Source: Sorex araneus
Lineage: Eukaryota > Chordata > Mammalia > Eulipotyphla > Soricidae
Direction: 5' to 3'
Length of the DNA: 64,000 bases
Assembly (NCBI RefSeq): GCF_027595985.1
Contig: NC_073304.1
Coordinates: 47,595,137-47,659,136 of the forward strand
Part shown: one piece after another, positions 32,224-42,445 of the stretch
Numbering within the stretch: position 1 is the stretch's first letter
Layout of the letters: every line of letters begins with the position of its first letter
Notes under the pieces: generated by a model
Seen by the model: only the letters and a program-made list of their open reading frames with translations
Databases searched by the model: none
What the model was told of the DNA's origin: nothing
Program-made: the position numbers and the translations under genes

Positions 32224-32640
32224 GCTGGGGAGAGTAGAGTGGGTCAGGGGTTTGCTTTACATGCAGCAGACCTGGCACCACATATGATATCTCAAGCACA
32301 AATAGGAGTGATCCCTGAGCACAGAGCTAGGAGTAATCCCTGAGCGCTGCAGGTAGTACCCCGTCACTGTCAGTGTCACTGTCATCCCATTGCTCATTGA
32401 TTTGCTCAAGCGAGCACCAGTAATGTCTCCATTGAGACGTTGTTACTGTTTTTGGCATATCGAATACTCATGGGTAGCTTGCCAGGCTCTGCCATGCGGG
32501 CAAGATACTCTCAATAGCTTGCTGGGCTCTCCAAGAGGGGTGGAGGAATCAAACCTGAGTCGGCTGCGTGCAAGGTGAATGCCCTACCGGCTGCGCTATT
32601 GCTCCAGCCCAGGTAGTGCCCTAAAATAAAAAATATAAAA
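32224..32640 (+). mobile_element. SINE-A copy split by a SINE-R
   Basis: The left piece (32,224-32,348) has 'agctggggagagtagagtgg', 'gcagcagacctggcacc' and 'tcaagcacaaataggagtga'. The right piece (32,622-32,640) is the A-rich tail. The SINE-R insertion at 32,361-32,609 separates body from tail. Confidence 0.85.
32349..32621 (-). mobile_element. SINE-R inserted into a SINE-A
   Basis: CAGGTAGTACCC at 32,349-32,360 and CAGGTAGTGCCC at 32,610-32,621 form a 12 bp target duplication with one mismatch. The insertion reads minus: 'gtcactgtcagtgtcactgt' tail, the RTE-like block 'gctcattgatttgctcaagc', the body, and the head end 'gctattgctccagcc'. It is full length. Confidence 0.94.
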
Positions 32641-32659
32641 AGGAATATTCTTAGGCAGT

Positions 32660-32990
32660 AGGTAAGTTTCCATCACAGAAGAGAAATTTGAATCAAGACC
32701 TGAAGGATGGATAGTATCAATTGGAGTAAGGAGTAAGGGTAAGGAGTAAGGGTGGAAAAAGGAATATGAGGGTGATGCAACCTGAGAAACTGTGTGCAGA
32801 GACCCCGGATGGGCACAGGCACAGGGTAATCAAGGCCCAGAAGGAAGACCAGAGTGGCTGACAGCAGAGAGCAAACAGCAATGGCAGAGTGGCTTGAGAT
32901 AAGCTGGGGAAGGTATTGGGCAAGACTCTTAGCTTCTCTAGAGAAATGCAAATGTTTCTGAGCAGGGGACTAAGGTGATAAGATTTGCAC
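32660..32990 (+). mobile_element. L2 fragment
   Basis: 'caagacctgaaggatggata', 'gaccagagtggctgacagca' and 'gcaggggactaaggtgataa' follow the order of the L2 consensus (acctgaaggatg, then gccagtgtggctggag, then caggggagtgacatgat). 'aggagtaagggt' is repeated near 32,727-32,755. Confidence 0.65.
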
Positions 32991-33639
32991 TTGGTGTGGA
33001 TTTACTTGTTCTTGATGTTCCATGACTCTGCTCCTAAGGCTTTTTGGAGACATGATAGGAGGGTGAGGGTGATGCTTCAAATGGTCCGGAGTCAGTGAGA
33101 ATAGCCCAGCCTAGTCTCTGTAGCATGCAGATGGAGAAAAGGGATTGCCAGGCTGTTATAACCATCTAGTTCCTATGAACCCACCCAGGCCTGGCAACCC
33201 GACTTATGCTTGCATGGGAGAATGCTGGAGGACTGAAGGACCTGGCCTTTGCACAGGGAGACCCTGCTGGGTAGAGCCTCTGCAAGAAGGAGGTGGGCAA
33301 TGATAGGAATGGGAAGGGCAAGGTATCCTGTGTGGGATGCTAGTTCAAGGTCAGTGTGAAGGGGTAGCCAATTCAGCAGAGATGAGATTTAAGGTCTCAG
33401 TGGTGGAAAGTTGCTGCCACTATGTGGACTAAGAAAATTGAACTTGGAAAGAGAGAAAACTCTCTGAGTCCTAGTCACAGAGTTGATAAGCTGTAAACTT
33501 GAAAAGGGATTTCTCGGAGCCCAGGAAGTGGAATCAAGTGCTGTTCAGAGATCTTGAGCATCTTTCAGCTCTTGCAGTCTTACAGAATAGCTCCCCACTG
33601 CTGTTGTACCAGGGAAGGTGTGTAAGAATAAAGATGCTA
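32991..33639. other. No gene seen
   Basis: Unique-looking sequence of moderate GC. Short open frames on either strand have no recognisable domain. Confidence 0.4.
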
Positions 33640-33915
33640 TGGGCTGGAGAGATAGTAAACATGCTTTGCACATGGCTAACCCTGCATCTGATATGTCCCC
33701 AGAACCTCACTGGAAGTGGTCCCTGAGTGCAGAGATAGGAGTAAGCCCTGAGCACTGCCAGGTGTGACTCAAAATCAAGATAAAAAGTAGAAAGAGAGAG
33801 TACCTTGGTAGGGCATTTACCTTGCACATGGCCAACCTGGGTTTGATCCTTAGCAGCACATATAATCCACCGAGCCCTGCCAACCCAGCCAGATGTGGCC
33901 TAGACACAAACAAGA
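33640..33915 (+). mobile_element. Two adjacent SINE-A copies
   Basis: The first (about 33,640-33,785) starts 'gggctggagagatagtaaac' and ends 'gccaggtgtgactcaaaatc'. The second (about 33,795-33,915) has 'gtagggcatttaccttgcac' and 'caacctgggtttgatcc', with a shortened body ending 'ccagatgtggcctagacaca'. A long minus-strand open stretch across them is a SINE translation artefact. Confidence 0.83.
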
Positions 33916-34130
33916 GTAAATAGGTTTCTGTCCACAGAAATTCTTGATTATGACTCTGCTCTGGGGTGCACCAAATGCACTGTGTGGTCCTGCTGTCCCT
34001 CAGCAGAAGGCTGCAGATGGGGAGGTAATGAGGAAGTGAGAATATTCTGTCAGGAGGGCACATCCTTCCTTCCTTCCACTGGGTGTGGCTTCCAGCCTCA
34101 TCCAGTTTGCTTCCCCTGCATTCCCTGATG
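33916..34130. other. No gene seen
   Basis: Unique-looking sequence between SINEs. Confidence 0.35.
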
Positions 34131-34402
34131 GAAAGTGGAGCGATAGCACAGCAGGTAGGAAGATTTGCCTTGCACGCGGCTGACCTGGATTCTATTCCTC
34201 CATCCCTCTTGGAGAGCCCAGCAGCTACCGGCAAGCTACCAAGAGTGTCCCGCCTGCATGGCATAACCTGGCAAGCTACCCATGGCATATTCAATATGCC
34301 AAAAACAGTAACAAGTCTCACAATGGAGCCGTTACTGGTGCCCGCTTGAGCAAATCGCTAAACAATGGGACAACAGTGCTACAGTGCTACAGTGTATTCC
34401 CT
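34122..34402 (+). mobile_element. SINE-R
   Basis: Head 'gtggagcgatagcacagcag', with a B box weakened to 'ctggattctattcc', body with 'ggcaagctac' three times, RTE-like block 'gcccgcttgagcaaatcgct', and tail of three 'acagtgct' units. A short duplication ATTCCCTGA flanks it at 34,122-34,130 and 34,394-34,402. Confidence 0.92.
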
Positions 34403-35473
34403 GACAATGGAGTAATCCTTTGCCCCATTGCCCCCTCTACTGCCAGGAGTAACTGCAGTGTGCTCTGCCAAGGGCACCAACAGGAGTGTGACCAGCTTCT
34501 TCCTAATGAAGGCACTGAGGCAGAAAGCAGAAAGATAATTGACTGAATGGTTGCCTGGGCACTCTTGCTGTAGACCAGGGGTGCCACATAGTTCCTTCAT
34601 GCAAAGTTTGAAACCACAGATTACTGGAGGAGGACCCCACCTATGCGAGCTATGCGAGGTGCCAAGGATTGAACCATGGTCAGCCATATGCTAGGCACAG
34701 ATTTTTCTATTTTGCATATTTCTTTCTCTAGATTCTGTGTGTGTTTAGGAGACTGTTAGATACCAAATTTCTAGCTTCTTTTGGGGAGTAAAATAAGATG
34801 AGAGGGCCAAGAGATGGTTCTGTGGTTAGAGTTCCTGTCTAGCACATATGGTGCCCCTGAGCTGTTTTTTCCATGTCTCCTGTGTGCCGAGTGTCATCCT
34901 GGCAGCTCTGTTTACAATTGCCCAAAGCAACAAGCAATTTCCTGCCACACTGCAGTTGAGTGTGTGCAAGCAGGAGCGAGAGCATGTGGGAGTTCCACAA
35001 ATAAAATGTGCAACCCCCCAGTGAGTCATATAGCATGTATGAGCACAGGAACAAGCAATTATGTGTGTGCAATTGGTCATTTCCACAGCAGCACAGGAAG
35101 GGAAACAGGGACATCCTTAGAGGCTGCAGAAGAAGATGCCATGCCTGTACTGTGTCAGAAGCACTTCTCTGAGGGAGACTACTCCGAAACAAAGTGTAGG
35201 TTCAAAGACGATTGAACATACCCTGGCTTTCAGCCCAATACTGGTGAAAAATGCTCTGAAGAGACTCCGAGTGGTTGGATTTTAAAACTTTTCTTTGTTT
35301 AGATATTCAGATTTATTTAGATATTTTCTCAAACAGAAACAATAAAAAAGCTTGAACATAATTTTTTCCATGAAACAAATATTTTCTCTACATAGACTGA
35401 CAAGTTCTATGAACTTGTTTCATAGAATAAGTTCTATGAAAATCACCGTCGTGTCTTTGTGAAGAGTCCAACA
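34403..35473. other. No gene; scraps of old SINEs
   Basis: About 34,640-34,705 ('gccaaggattgaaccatggt') is a minus SINE scrap, and about 34,804-34,900 may be another in plus orientation. A 133-codon open stretch (34,814-35,215, +) is Cys-rich by composition but has no recognisable domain and starts inside the SINE-like part, so I do not call it a gene. Confidence 0.45.
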
Positions 35474-35830
35474 GGGCTGGGAATGTGCCTCAATGGTCCA
35501 GCATTTGTCTCCCACATGTGTGAGACTCTGGGCTGGAGTGATTGCACAGCAGGAAGGGCGTTTGCCTTGCAAGACGTTGACCCAGGTTTGATTGCTTTGC
35601 CCCTACCGGAGAGCCCAGCAAGCTACCGAGAGTATCTCACCTGCACAGCAGAGCCTGGCAAGCTACCTGTGGCGTATCCAATATGCCAAAAAACAGTAAC
35701 AACAAGTCTCACAATGGAGATGTTACTGGTGTCCCCTTGAGCAAATCGATGAGCAACGGGATAACAGTGATACAGTGATACAATGATGTGTGAGACCCTA
35801 GGATTGATTCCTGGCCCTGCCAAAATAGCT
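35474..35830 (+). mobile_element. Older SINE split by a SINE-R
   Basis: The left piece 'gggctgggaatgtgcctcaa' through 'cccacatgtgtgagactct' and the right piece 'ctaggattgattcctggccc' join into one older tRNA-like SINE, including its B-box region. Confidence 0.8.
35516..35799 (+). mobile_element. SINE-R inserted in an older SINE
   Basis: ATGTGTGAGACTCT at 35,516-35,529 and ATGTGTGAGACCCT at 35,786-35,799 make a 14 bp target duplication with one mismatch. The insertion has the head, the two-motif body 'gagcccagcaagctaccgag', the RTE-like block 'gagcaaatcgatgagcaacg' and a tail of 'tgatacag' units. That tail is closer to the RTE 9 bp repeat than the TGACAG form. Confidence 0.94.
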
Positions 35831-35855
35831 TAAAAATATAAATAAAAAAGAAGCA

Positions 35856-36010
35856 GTGGCCAGGGAGAAAGCTCAAAGGGCTGAGTGAATGCTTTGCCTA
35901 AACGGGGCCTGGGGTTTAATGCCCAGTGTTGGATCCTTGCTACTGAGCACTGTCAAGGGCAAATCATCAAGCACAGAGCTAGGAGTGGTTTCCAGCACCA
36001 CCACTGGGTG
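35856..36010 (+). mobile_element. Older tRNA-like SINE
   Basis: 'gggagaaagctcaaagggct' with 'gagtgaatgctttgcctaaa', 'tactgagcactgtcaagggc' and 'accaccactgggtgtggcca', of the same older type as the copy at 27,418. Confidence 0.7.
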
Positions 36011-36089
36011 TGGCCAAGAAATAGTAAAAAATAACAGTACAAAAAGAATGGGAATACACAAAACCAAGAGGATTTCTAAAATATTCCAG

Positions 36090-36245
36090 AGTGGGACCAG
36101 AGAGAGTATAGCAGATGAGGCACTTGCCTTGTACACAACTGACCCAGAACTACATATGGTCCCCTAAGCACTGTTAGGAGAGACCACTGGACACAGAGAC
36201 GGGAGTAAGCCCTGAGCACGGCCAGGTGTGGCTCAACATCAAGAA
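36090..36245 (+). mobile_element. SINE-A
   Basis: 'gggaccagagagagtatagc', 'ggcacttgccttgtacacaa', 'catatggtcccctaagcact' and 'ggccaggtgtggctcaacat'. The B-box part is deleted between 'gacccag' and 'aactacatatgg'. Confidence 0.83.
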
Positions 36246-36284
36246 GTATGCCAGACTTTTTAAAATCTAAATTGGAATTAATCT

Positions 36285-36490
36285 TACCAGTTATTTTAAC
36301 ACCATGGTTTACAAAGTTGTTCATGATGTATTTATTAGCAGGCATTCAGTATTCTAACACCAATGCTACCATCAGTAAGACCCACCCTCCACCAATGTTC
36401 CCATTTTCCCAACTATCCCCTAAGTCTGCCCCCTTAGCAAGCACAAAATCATTTATTTTATATTGGTTGTTACAGCAAAATGGTTAATGC
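36285..36490 (-). mobile_element. Older shrew-lineage L1 3' end
   Basis: 'accatggtttacaaagttgt', 'ccaccaatgttcccatttt', 'aactatcccctaagtctgcc' and 'ttattttatattggttgtta' match the layout at 20,610 and 52,103. No target duplication was seen. Confidence 0.6.
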
Positions 36491-37139
36491 AACCATCAAG
36501 AGATACTTCAGTAAAAGAAAATTTAATGAAAATTGTTATATCTCATTATGGGAACATTAAGTCCTCGACTCCCACTATTTTCAACAATAATAACAATCAC
36601 TATCATTTACTATTTGATGTAAGTCTGGTTTCGAAAGGGCCATATCTCCATCTTCAGGGTGAGGAACCAGAGACAGATGGCTCATGGAACTTGCCTAGGG
36701 AATATTGGCAAGTGCCAGAGTTTTCGCTTCATTTTGCTTAGATTTGTTTGGCTTCCAAGTTTGGTCTCTCTCAGTGTATATTGGTCAAACTTCCACAACT
36801 GGCTCTCTGGCAGGGGAGGGGCACCCTCCTTTATAGTGTCAGCCAGTTTCCTGCAGTTTCCCGCCATAGCGGATTTCAAACTACCAACCTGACCTCACTG
36901 AATAGAGCCAGGGAGAAGTATACCAAATTGATTCTGGTGTTGATATCTAACATGCCACAGTTTACCAGTATGTCTTATTGTCATAACATTCATTTTGAAG
37001 CCTGGAGCAAATGTGTGTCACTACCTTGCACCATTTAGTGCCCAAGTCTAGGTCTCTGTATTCTTCCTATTCCCTCATATATATTTGTGTAGGATGCCTT
37101 CTGGAACACTTTACTAAGTACTGCACCTAGCCAGTCAGT
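36491..37139. other. No gene seen
   Basis: Unique-looking sequence of mixed composition with short, unsupported open frames. Confidence 0.4.
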
Positions 37140-37320
37140 TCCCCACTGGCTTCACGTGCATTTTCTTACCTGATTTCCTCTGAAATTCTTTGGAGAGACT
37201 TCTTGTTTTCCCCATATAACACAGTGAGGAAACAGAGAGTCTAAGTAATTTTGTGCAGGTCACACATCTTGCAAGCAACTGAAGTGTGGTCAGACTAAAG
37301 CTAAACTTAAATCTATAAGC
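37140..37320 (-). mobile_element. MIR copy
   Basis: 'acagtgaggaaacagagagt', 'ctaagtaattttgtgcaggt' and 'cacacatcttgcaagcaact' reproduce the MIR core in minus orientation (gaggaaactgaggc, then taagtaacttgcc, then tcacacagctagtaag). Confidence 0.75.
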
Positions 37321-37855
37321 CCCAGAGTTATGAACTTTGGGGAACTAGGGAAAATTCATTAGGGAACGAAGTAGTGTTAGTTAAATATGTTTTATCTATG
37401 TAATGCAAAAAAAAAGGCAGTTGTATATATCTGGGTGATAGATAGGAAACATCAGGATGAGAATAATACTGTTTTTCGCAGTCTACATAATCTGGGAAAG
37501 CAATTATGGCATAGTGTAAAAAATGTGGAGAAATGAAAGGGCCTGGCTGAAGCCACCTTAACCAATGGATCTCTAAATGATCCCTGCTGTGACATTTAGA
37601 GATCCTGGCCATTCCTAGCTTTCATTTTCTTCTATAAAATTAATAATATTTATTATCCACTATAAAAAGTGTATATATTAATTTGGGGAGTTGAACAGAC
37701 ACAGTTAAATAAAGGAAAATTCCTGTTGGTCTCAGTGTTTTATTGTACAGTTTAGGGTTTGATAAAGTGATATTTTAAAAAATTCTTCAAGGACTTTAAA
37801 AAATATGTCCAGAGTAAATGTCTTCTCATGGAATTAGTGATTTTTGTTGTTGCTG
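37321..37855. other. No gene seen
   Basis: AT-rich sequence. It begins with a unique stretch and contains no recognised repeat. Confidence 0.4.
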
Positions 37856-38023
37856 TTTTTTTTTTGTTTTGGGCCCACACCAAACATTGCACAGGGGCTA
37901 CTTCCAGCTCTCCCCTAAGGGGTCACTCCTGGTGATGCTCCAGTTGTGGTGCTGGGGATCAAGCCCAGGGCTTCCCACATGCAAAATATGTGCTTAGTCC
38001 AATGAGCTGTTTCTGCAGCTCCA
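37856..38023 (-). mobile_element. Older SINE
   Basis: T-rich tail, 'ggcccacaccaaacattgca', 'ggggtcactcctggtgatgc', 'gctggggatcaagcccaggg' and 'gtccaatgagctgtttctgc'; minus orientation, diverged. Confidence 0.7.
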
Positions 38024-38459
38024 AAAGTTTTGAACTTGTGAATGAATACCTAGAATAAGACTTCTACAGATAGACCAGGTGGTTTTAGTCTATTTCTTAC
38101 TTTATTTGTTGTTTGTAGGATAACATTGGTTTGTCCTTCCTCCCTTGCCACAAGGAGTTTAGGTCTAAGTGCTCTGGAGACACTCCCATTCCTTTGTTTA
38201 TCTGTAAGCTCTTCTCTGCACCCTCCTTCCCAACCAGTTAATCACCTTTTCCCTAATCAAATTCTGTTATCTTGTAAGATCAGATCCTTCTAAGGACTCT
38301 GAATTTGTATTGTAAGTTAGTGTCTTTTGCATAGTTTACCTTAAAGCAATGTCCTTTCTATATGGACACAGGAAGACAGTTAATATTATGCTTTGTAACT
38401 TGGGAGTTGATTGACTCTGAATAATATTTACTCATGGGCATCTGCTTTCTCGACTTAGT
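38024..38459. other. No gene seen
   Basis: Unique-looking sequence before the LTR-like region. Confidence 0.35.
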
Positions 38460-39348
38460 TGCCCTTAGTTCCTAGCACCCCAAAATCAGGGTCCCAACGA
38501 GGGACGGAATGGACTCAGGGCAAGCTATGAGCTACACTGGCATCGAAATGGGCCAGGCCAAAGTGCCACAATACTCAACTATAAGTTGAGGGCATGATCA
38601 TTGACAATGCTGTCATGATCCAAAAGTAATGACGAGACTAGGACCCTGCTGAGGTTAGGAAGATTAACCTGGCCTGAGGACTGTGGTCTGGAATGTATAG
38701 TGAGAGGTCCTCAAAAAGAACCAAACTTTATATTTCTTACTGTGCTCATACAGAATGACATTGCTAGAAATATTAGAAGTAGATTTACTACAACTATGTA
38801 AGTGGATTACTAGCTGAGGGAAGGAGAAAGCACACACCCTTGTTTGGATCCCACCCTTGAATGGATCTCCTAGTAATCTCCTTAGATGAGGTTTTTGTAA
38901 TCTCAAGAAATGGTCTTACCTCTCTTTGTTGATTGGTTAATGCCCAGACCCACCTTTGTGTTACCACCCTACGAGATTGCTATATAAACTAAGACTGTAG
39001 GAGAAGTTAGGGGGAAGAGACAGAAGCGAGGGAAGATCACACAATAGCACAGGGGAACACACAGAAGGACGGAAGAACACGAAGAAGCACAGGAGAAGAC
39101 ATAGAGGCAGGGGATACACAGAAGCAGAGCTCAAGGCAAAAGAAGTGAGAGTGAGTGGGGCTTGGGAGAGAGAGAAGCAGAACAGGAACGAAGATTGGAA
39201 TAAACTGCAACTGATACCGACCAGCCTGGCACTTGTTCTTCTTCCTTCGCCTGCCCATTTCCATCAGCCTCCCCGGGGTGGGGAAAGCGGGGTGGGGGAA
39301 GTGGCCTGAGACTACCAAACGCGGGCAGTGGGAGAGATAGAGCCCCAC
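38460..39348 (+). mobile_element. Candidate solo LTR of an endogenous retrovirus
   Basis: The region looks like a long terminal repeat standing alone. A TATA box TATATAAA lies at 38,981-38,988, preceded by 'gattggtta' (a CCAAT-type motif). A purine-rich stretch follows, with AATAAA at 39,199-39,204, a GC-rich U5-like segment, and an end in 'gagccccaca'. The left border is uncertain (between about 38,460 and 38,612, where 'tgtcatgatcc' is a possible start). No target duplication was resolved, and no gag, pol or env sequence lies next to it. Confidence 0.5.
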
Positions 39349-39586
39349 AGCCGCTCTTCTTTTGTGAACATACAGTTGTTCTTGTTGATTTTCAAGTTAG
39401 GCTAGAAAATGACCACTGAAATCCAGATTGATTCAACTGTTATATTAGGTTCCTTTTTTAGGACTTTCACTCTAAATTCACTCATGGAAATAATAGGGGC
39501 CTTTAAACACAGGCTTGTGAAAGCTAGCCTTAATCTTCATCATCCTTACGTGGAGATCACAAGCAGTATTGAGAGTTAATTCATGG
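39349..39586. other. No gene seen
   Basis: Unique-looking sequence between the LTR-like region and a SINE. Confidence 0.35.
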
Positions 39587-39780
39587 GATCAGAGAGACAG
39601 CTCAGCATGCTTTGCATGCTGGAGCTCTGGATTCAATTCCTGGCACTGAATGGTCCTCTGGGCACAATCAGAGCAACTCCTAAGCACAGATCTGCAAGAA
39701 GGCCCTGAGCATCTCCAGGTGCTCAAACAAGACCCTCTAATAAACAATCCCTTCCCTAGCTCCCTGACCCTTGCCCCCAA
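39587..39780 (+). mobile_element. Older tRNA-Ala-like SINE
   Basis: 'gggatcagagagacagctca', 'gcatgctttgcatgctggag', 'ggattcaattcctggcactg' and 'agcatctccaggtgctcaaa'. The head retains a strong tRNA-Ala-like anticodon arm. Confidence 0.75.
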
Positions 39781-40058
39781 GACTTAATGCATAAGGAATT
39801 CAATCCTCTGAGTAAGAATTCAATCCTCTACATTCTCTTTTGACCAGAAGGAATGTTAAGAAAGAAAAGGCTCTGTTTCCCCAGGGACGGATGTGATAAA
39901 GACAGAGACTTGCAAAAGCTTAAGTAGTACAACTTGTGTAAGAATTCTTTGGGTGCAGTTAGGATAAACAAAAGGTACTTGGCATAAACAGGGATCTAAG
40001 CAGCTGCAAGAGATTTGCTTAGAAAACCAAAAGATTAGAGAAAGATGGGGGGAGGTAG

Positions 40059-40103
<45 letters not shown>

Positions 40104-40226
40104 CTCACTAAGATCTCCACGAGTTCCTTCAAGCCACTTCTGCATAGCCTTCTAGGATTAAATATAAGCTTGTTTGTGGCTAAAATGACCAAAAGAATCC
40201 ACTACTTAAGAACTATCAGAACTACT
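39781..40226. other. No gene; GA microsatellite
   Basis: 'gaattcaatcctct' is repeated near 39,797 and 39,817. Otherwise the sequence is unique-looking apart from the (GA)n tract. Confidence 0.4.
40061..40101 (+). repeat. (GA)n microsatellite
   Basis: Uninterrupted GA dinucleotides over about 40 bp. Confidence 0.98.
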
Positions 40227-42445
40227 GTAGTATCAATCACTGTCACTGTCATCACTTTGTTCATTGATTTACTCGATTGGGCACCAGTAACGTCTCTATT
40301 ACTCTCAGCCCTGAGATCTTAGTAGCCTCTCCTTACTTGTCTTTCCCAACGATTGGAGGCTTTTTCAGGGTCAGAGGAATGAGACCTATTGTTACTGTTT
40401 TTGGCATATTGAATACACCATGGGTATTCAATATGCCAGGCTCTACCGTACAGGCGAGATACACTTGGTAGCTTGCTGGGCTCTCCAAGAAGTATGTATA
40501 TATCTGTTACTGTATTTGGGAAATGAATATGCCATGAGGAGCTTGACAGGATCTCCCAAGTGGAAAATAGACTCCTGGTAGCTTGTCAGGTTCTCCGAGA
40601 GGGAGAACTGGAGAACTAGGCTATTAGATACATTGTGCCAGGGGGGCAGTCTCTGGGTGTGACTGCCTAGCTACTGGAAAATGGGGGATCTGGGTGGAAG
40701 AGGCCTAGTCCCCATCCGAGCAGCCAGCTTTGGAGATCTCAGCCCGGGTCCTGCATACCTGGATTCCTCTGCTGGCTCCCCAATGCCTGAGGCTTGTCCG
40801 AAAGTGTGGAGAGTGGCTGCTTTTGTTCTTTTGAATGTGTGCCAGTCTCTGTGGTGTGAGATGATACCTCATTGTTGTTTTGATTTGCATCTCCCTGATG
40901 ACTAGTGATGTGGAGCATTTTTTCATGTGCCTTTGCGCCATTTATATTTCTTTTTTGAGGAAACTTCTGTTCATTTCTTCTTCCCATTTTTTGATAGGGT
41001 TGGAGGTTTTTTCTTATACAATTCTACAAGTATCTTATATATCCTGGATATTAATCCCTTATCAGATGGGTATTGGGTAAATATTGTTTCCCATTCTGTG
41101 GGCTCTTTCTGTATTTTGGTCACTGTTTCTTTTGAAGTGCAGAAGCTTCTTAGTTTGATGTAGTCCCATTACTTTATGTTTGCTTCCACTTGCATGGTCA
41201 GTGCTGTTTCGACATTAAAGATGCTTTTAGCTTCAATGTCATGGAGAGTTCTGCCTACATTTTCTTCTATGAACCTTATAGATTCATGTCTGATATTGAG
41301 GTCTTTAATCCACTTTGATTTGACTTTTGTGCCTGGCATTAGACAGAGGTCAGACTGGCATTAGACAGAGGTCAGAGTTCTTTTTTTTTTTTGCAGGTAG
41401 CTATCCAGTTTTCCCAGCACCACTTGTTGAAGAGTCTTTCCTTGTTCCACTTTGCATTGCTTGCTCCTTTGTCAAAGATTAAGTGCAACCAGTGCTTGCA
41501 TAGATGTGGGGGAAAAGGGATGCTCCTTCACTGTTGTTGGGAATGCCGACTCTTCAGCCTTTCTGGAAAACAATATGGATAGTCCTTCAAAAACTAGAAA
41601 TTGAGCTTCCATATGACCCTGCAATACCACTTCTGGGAATATATCCCAAGGATGCAAAAGAGAACAGTAGAAATGATATTTGTACCTATATATTCATTGC
41701 AGCACTGTTCACAACAGCCAAAATATGGAAACAACCCGAGTGCCCTAAAACAGATGACTGGTTAAAGAAACTTTGGTACATCTACACAATGGAATACTAT
41801 GCAGCTGTTAGGAGAGATGAAGTCATGAAATTTGCTTATAAATGGATAAACATGGAGAGTATCATGCTAAGTGAAATGAGTCAGAAAGAGAGGGACAGAC
41901 ATAGAGGGACTGCACTCATTTGTGGAGTGTAGGGTAGCATCACATGAGGCTGACACCCAAGGACTGTAGATTCAAGCGCCAGGGGCATTGCCCCATAGCT
42001 GAAAGACTGCTTCATGAGTGGAGGGGAGAAGGCAGCTGGAATAGAGAAGGGATCACTAAGAAAATGGTGGCTAGAGGAAGCAGTTGGGATGGGAGATATG
42101 TGCCAAAAGTAGATAATGGACCAAACATGATGAACTCTCAGTGTCTGTGTTGCAAGCTATAATGCCCAAAAGTAGAGAGAGAGAGTATGGGGAATATTGT
42201 CTGCCTTAGAGGCAGGGGGAGGGTGGGAAAACGGGGGTATACCCGGGATATTGGTGTTGGGGAATGTGCACTGGTGGAGGGATGGGTGTTTGATCATTGT
42301 GAGATTGTAACCCAAACATGAAAGCTTGTAACTATCTCACGGTGATTCAATAAAATTTTAAAAATTAAAAAAAAATAGGAAAATATCTTCACAACATAAA
42401 AAAAAATGTGTGGAGAGTGGCCCTGAGGATGGCCGTAGTATCAAT
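40227..42445 (-). mobile_element. RTE-tailed chimeric non-autonomous retroelement (593 bp), split by an L1
   Basis: GTAGTATCAAT flanks the whole unit at 40,227-40,237 and 42,435-42,445. Without the nested L1 the element is 40,238-40,817 plus 42,422-42,434. Read 5' to 3' on the minus strand, it starts with a GC-rich segment also found in the element at 60,531-61,323. It then has two tandem copies of the SINE-R body module ('ctcggagaacctgacaagct', then 'ttggagagcccagcaagcta'). A block of about 75 bp missing from SINE-R follows ('gcctccaatcgttgggaaag'), then the RTE-like tail and TGACAG repeats. It has no tRNA-like head and no coding capacity. It may be the donor of the SINE-R body, or a relative. 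Confidence 0.85.
40804..42421. mobile_element. L1 with 5' inversion, 14 bp target duplication
   Basis: GTGTGGAGAGTGGC is present at 40,804-40,817 and 42,408-42,421. The left part (40,818 to about 41,482) is ORF2 on the minus strand. The right part (about 41,483-42,407) is ORF2 end plus 3' UTR on the + strand and ends in an A-rich tail. The + part has a long open stretch (41,504-41,932) encoding '[16 protein letters not shown]' and 'LKKLWYIYTMEYYAAVRRD', the ORF2 C-terminus. The good reading frame suggests a relatively young insertion. Confidence 0.95.

Noticed and set aside
33707-34321. 204-codon open stretch on the minus strand
   Set aside because: It is made of translated SINE-A and SINE-R copies and the sequence between them; no protein domain, and the same peptides recur wherever these SINEs occur.
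34814-35215. 133-codon Cys-rich open stretch on the + strand
   Set aside because: It starts in SINE-like sequence, has no signal peptide or recognisable domain, and no splice or promoter context.
41504-41932. Possible intact gene (142 codons)
   Set aside because: It is the C-terminal part of L1 ORF2 inside a 5'-inverted L1 with a clear target duplication; it has no start region or catalytic domains.
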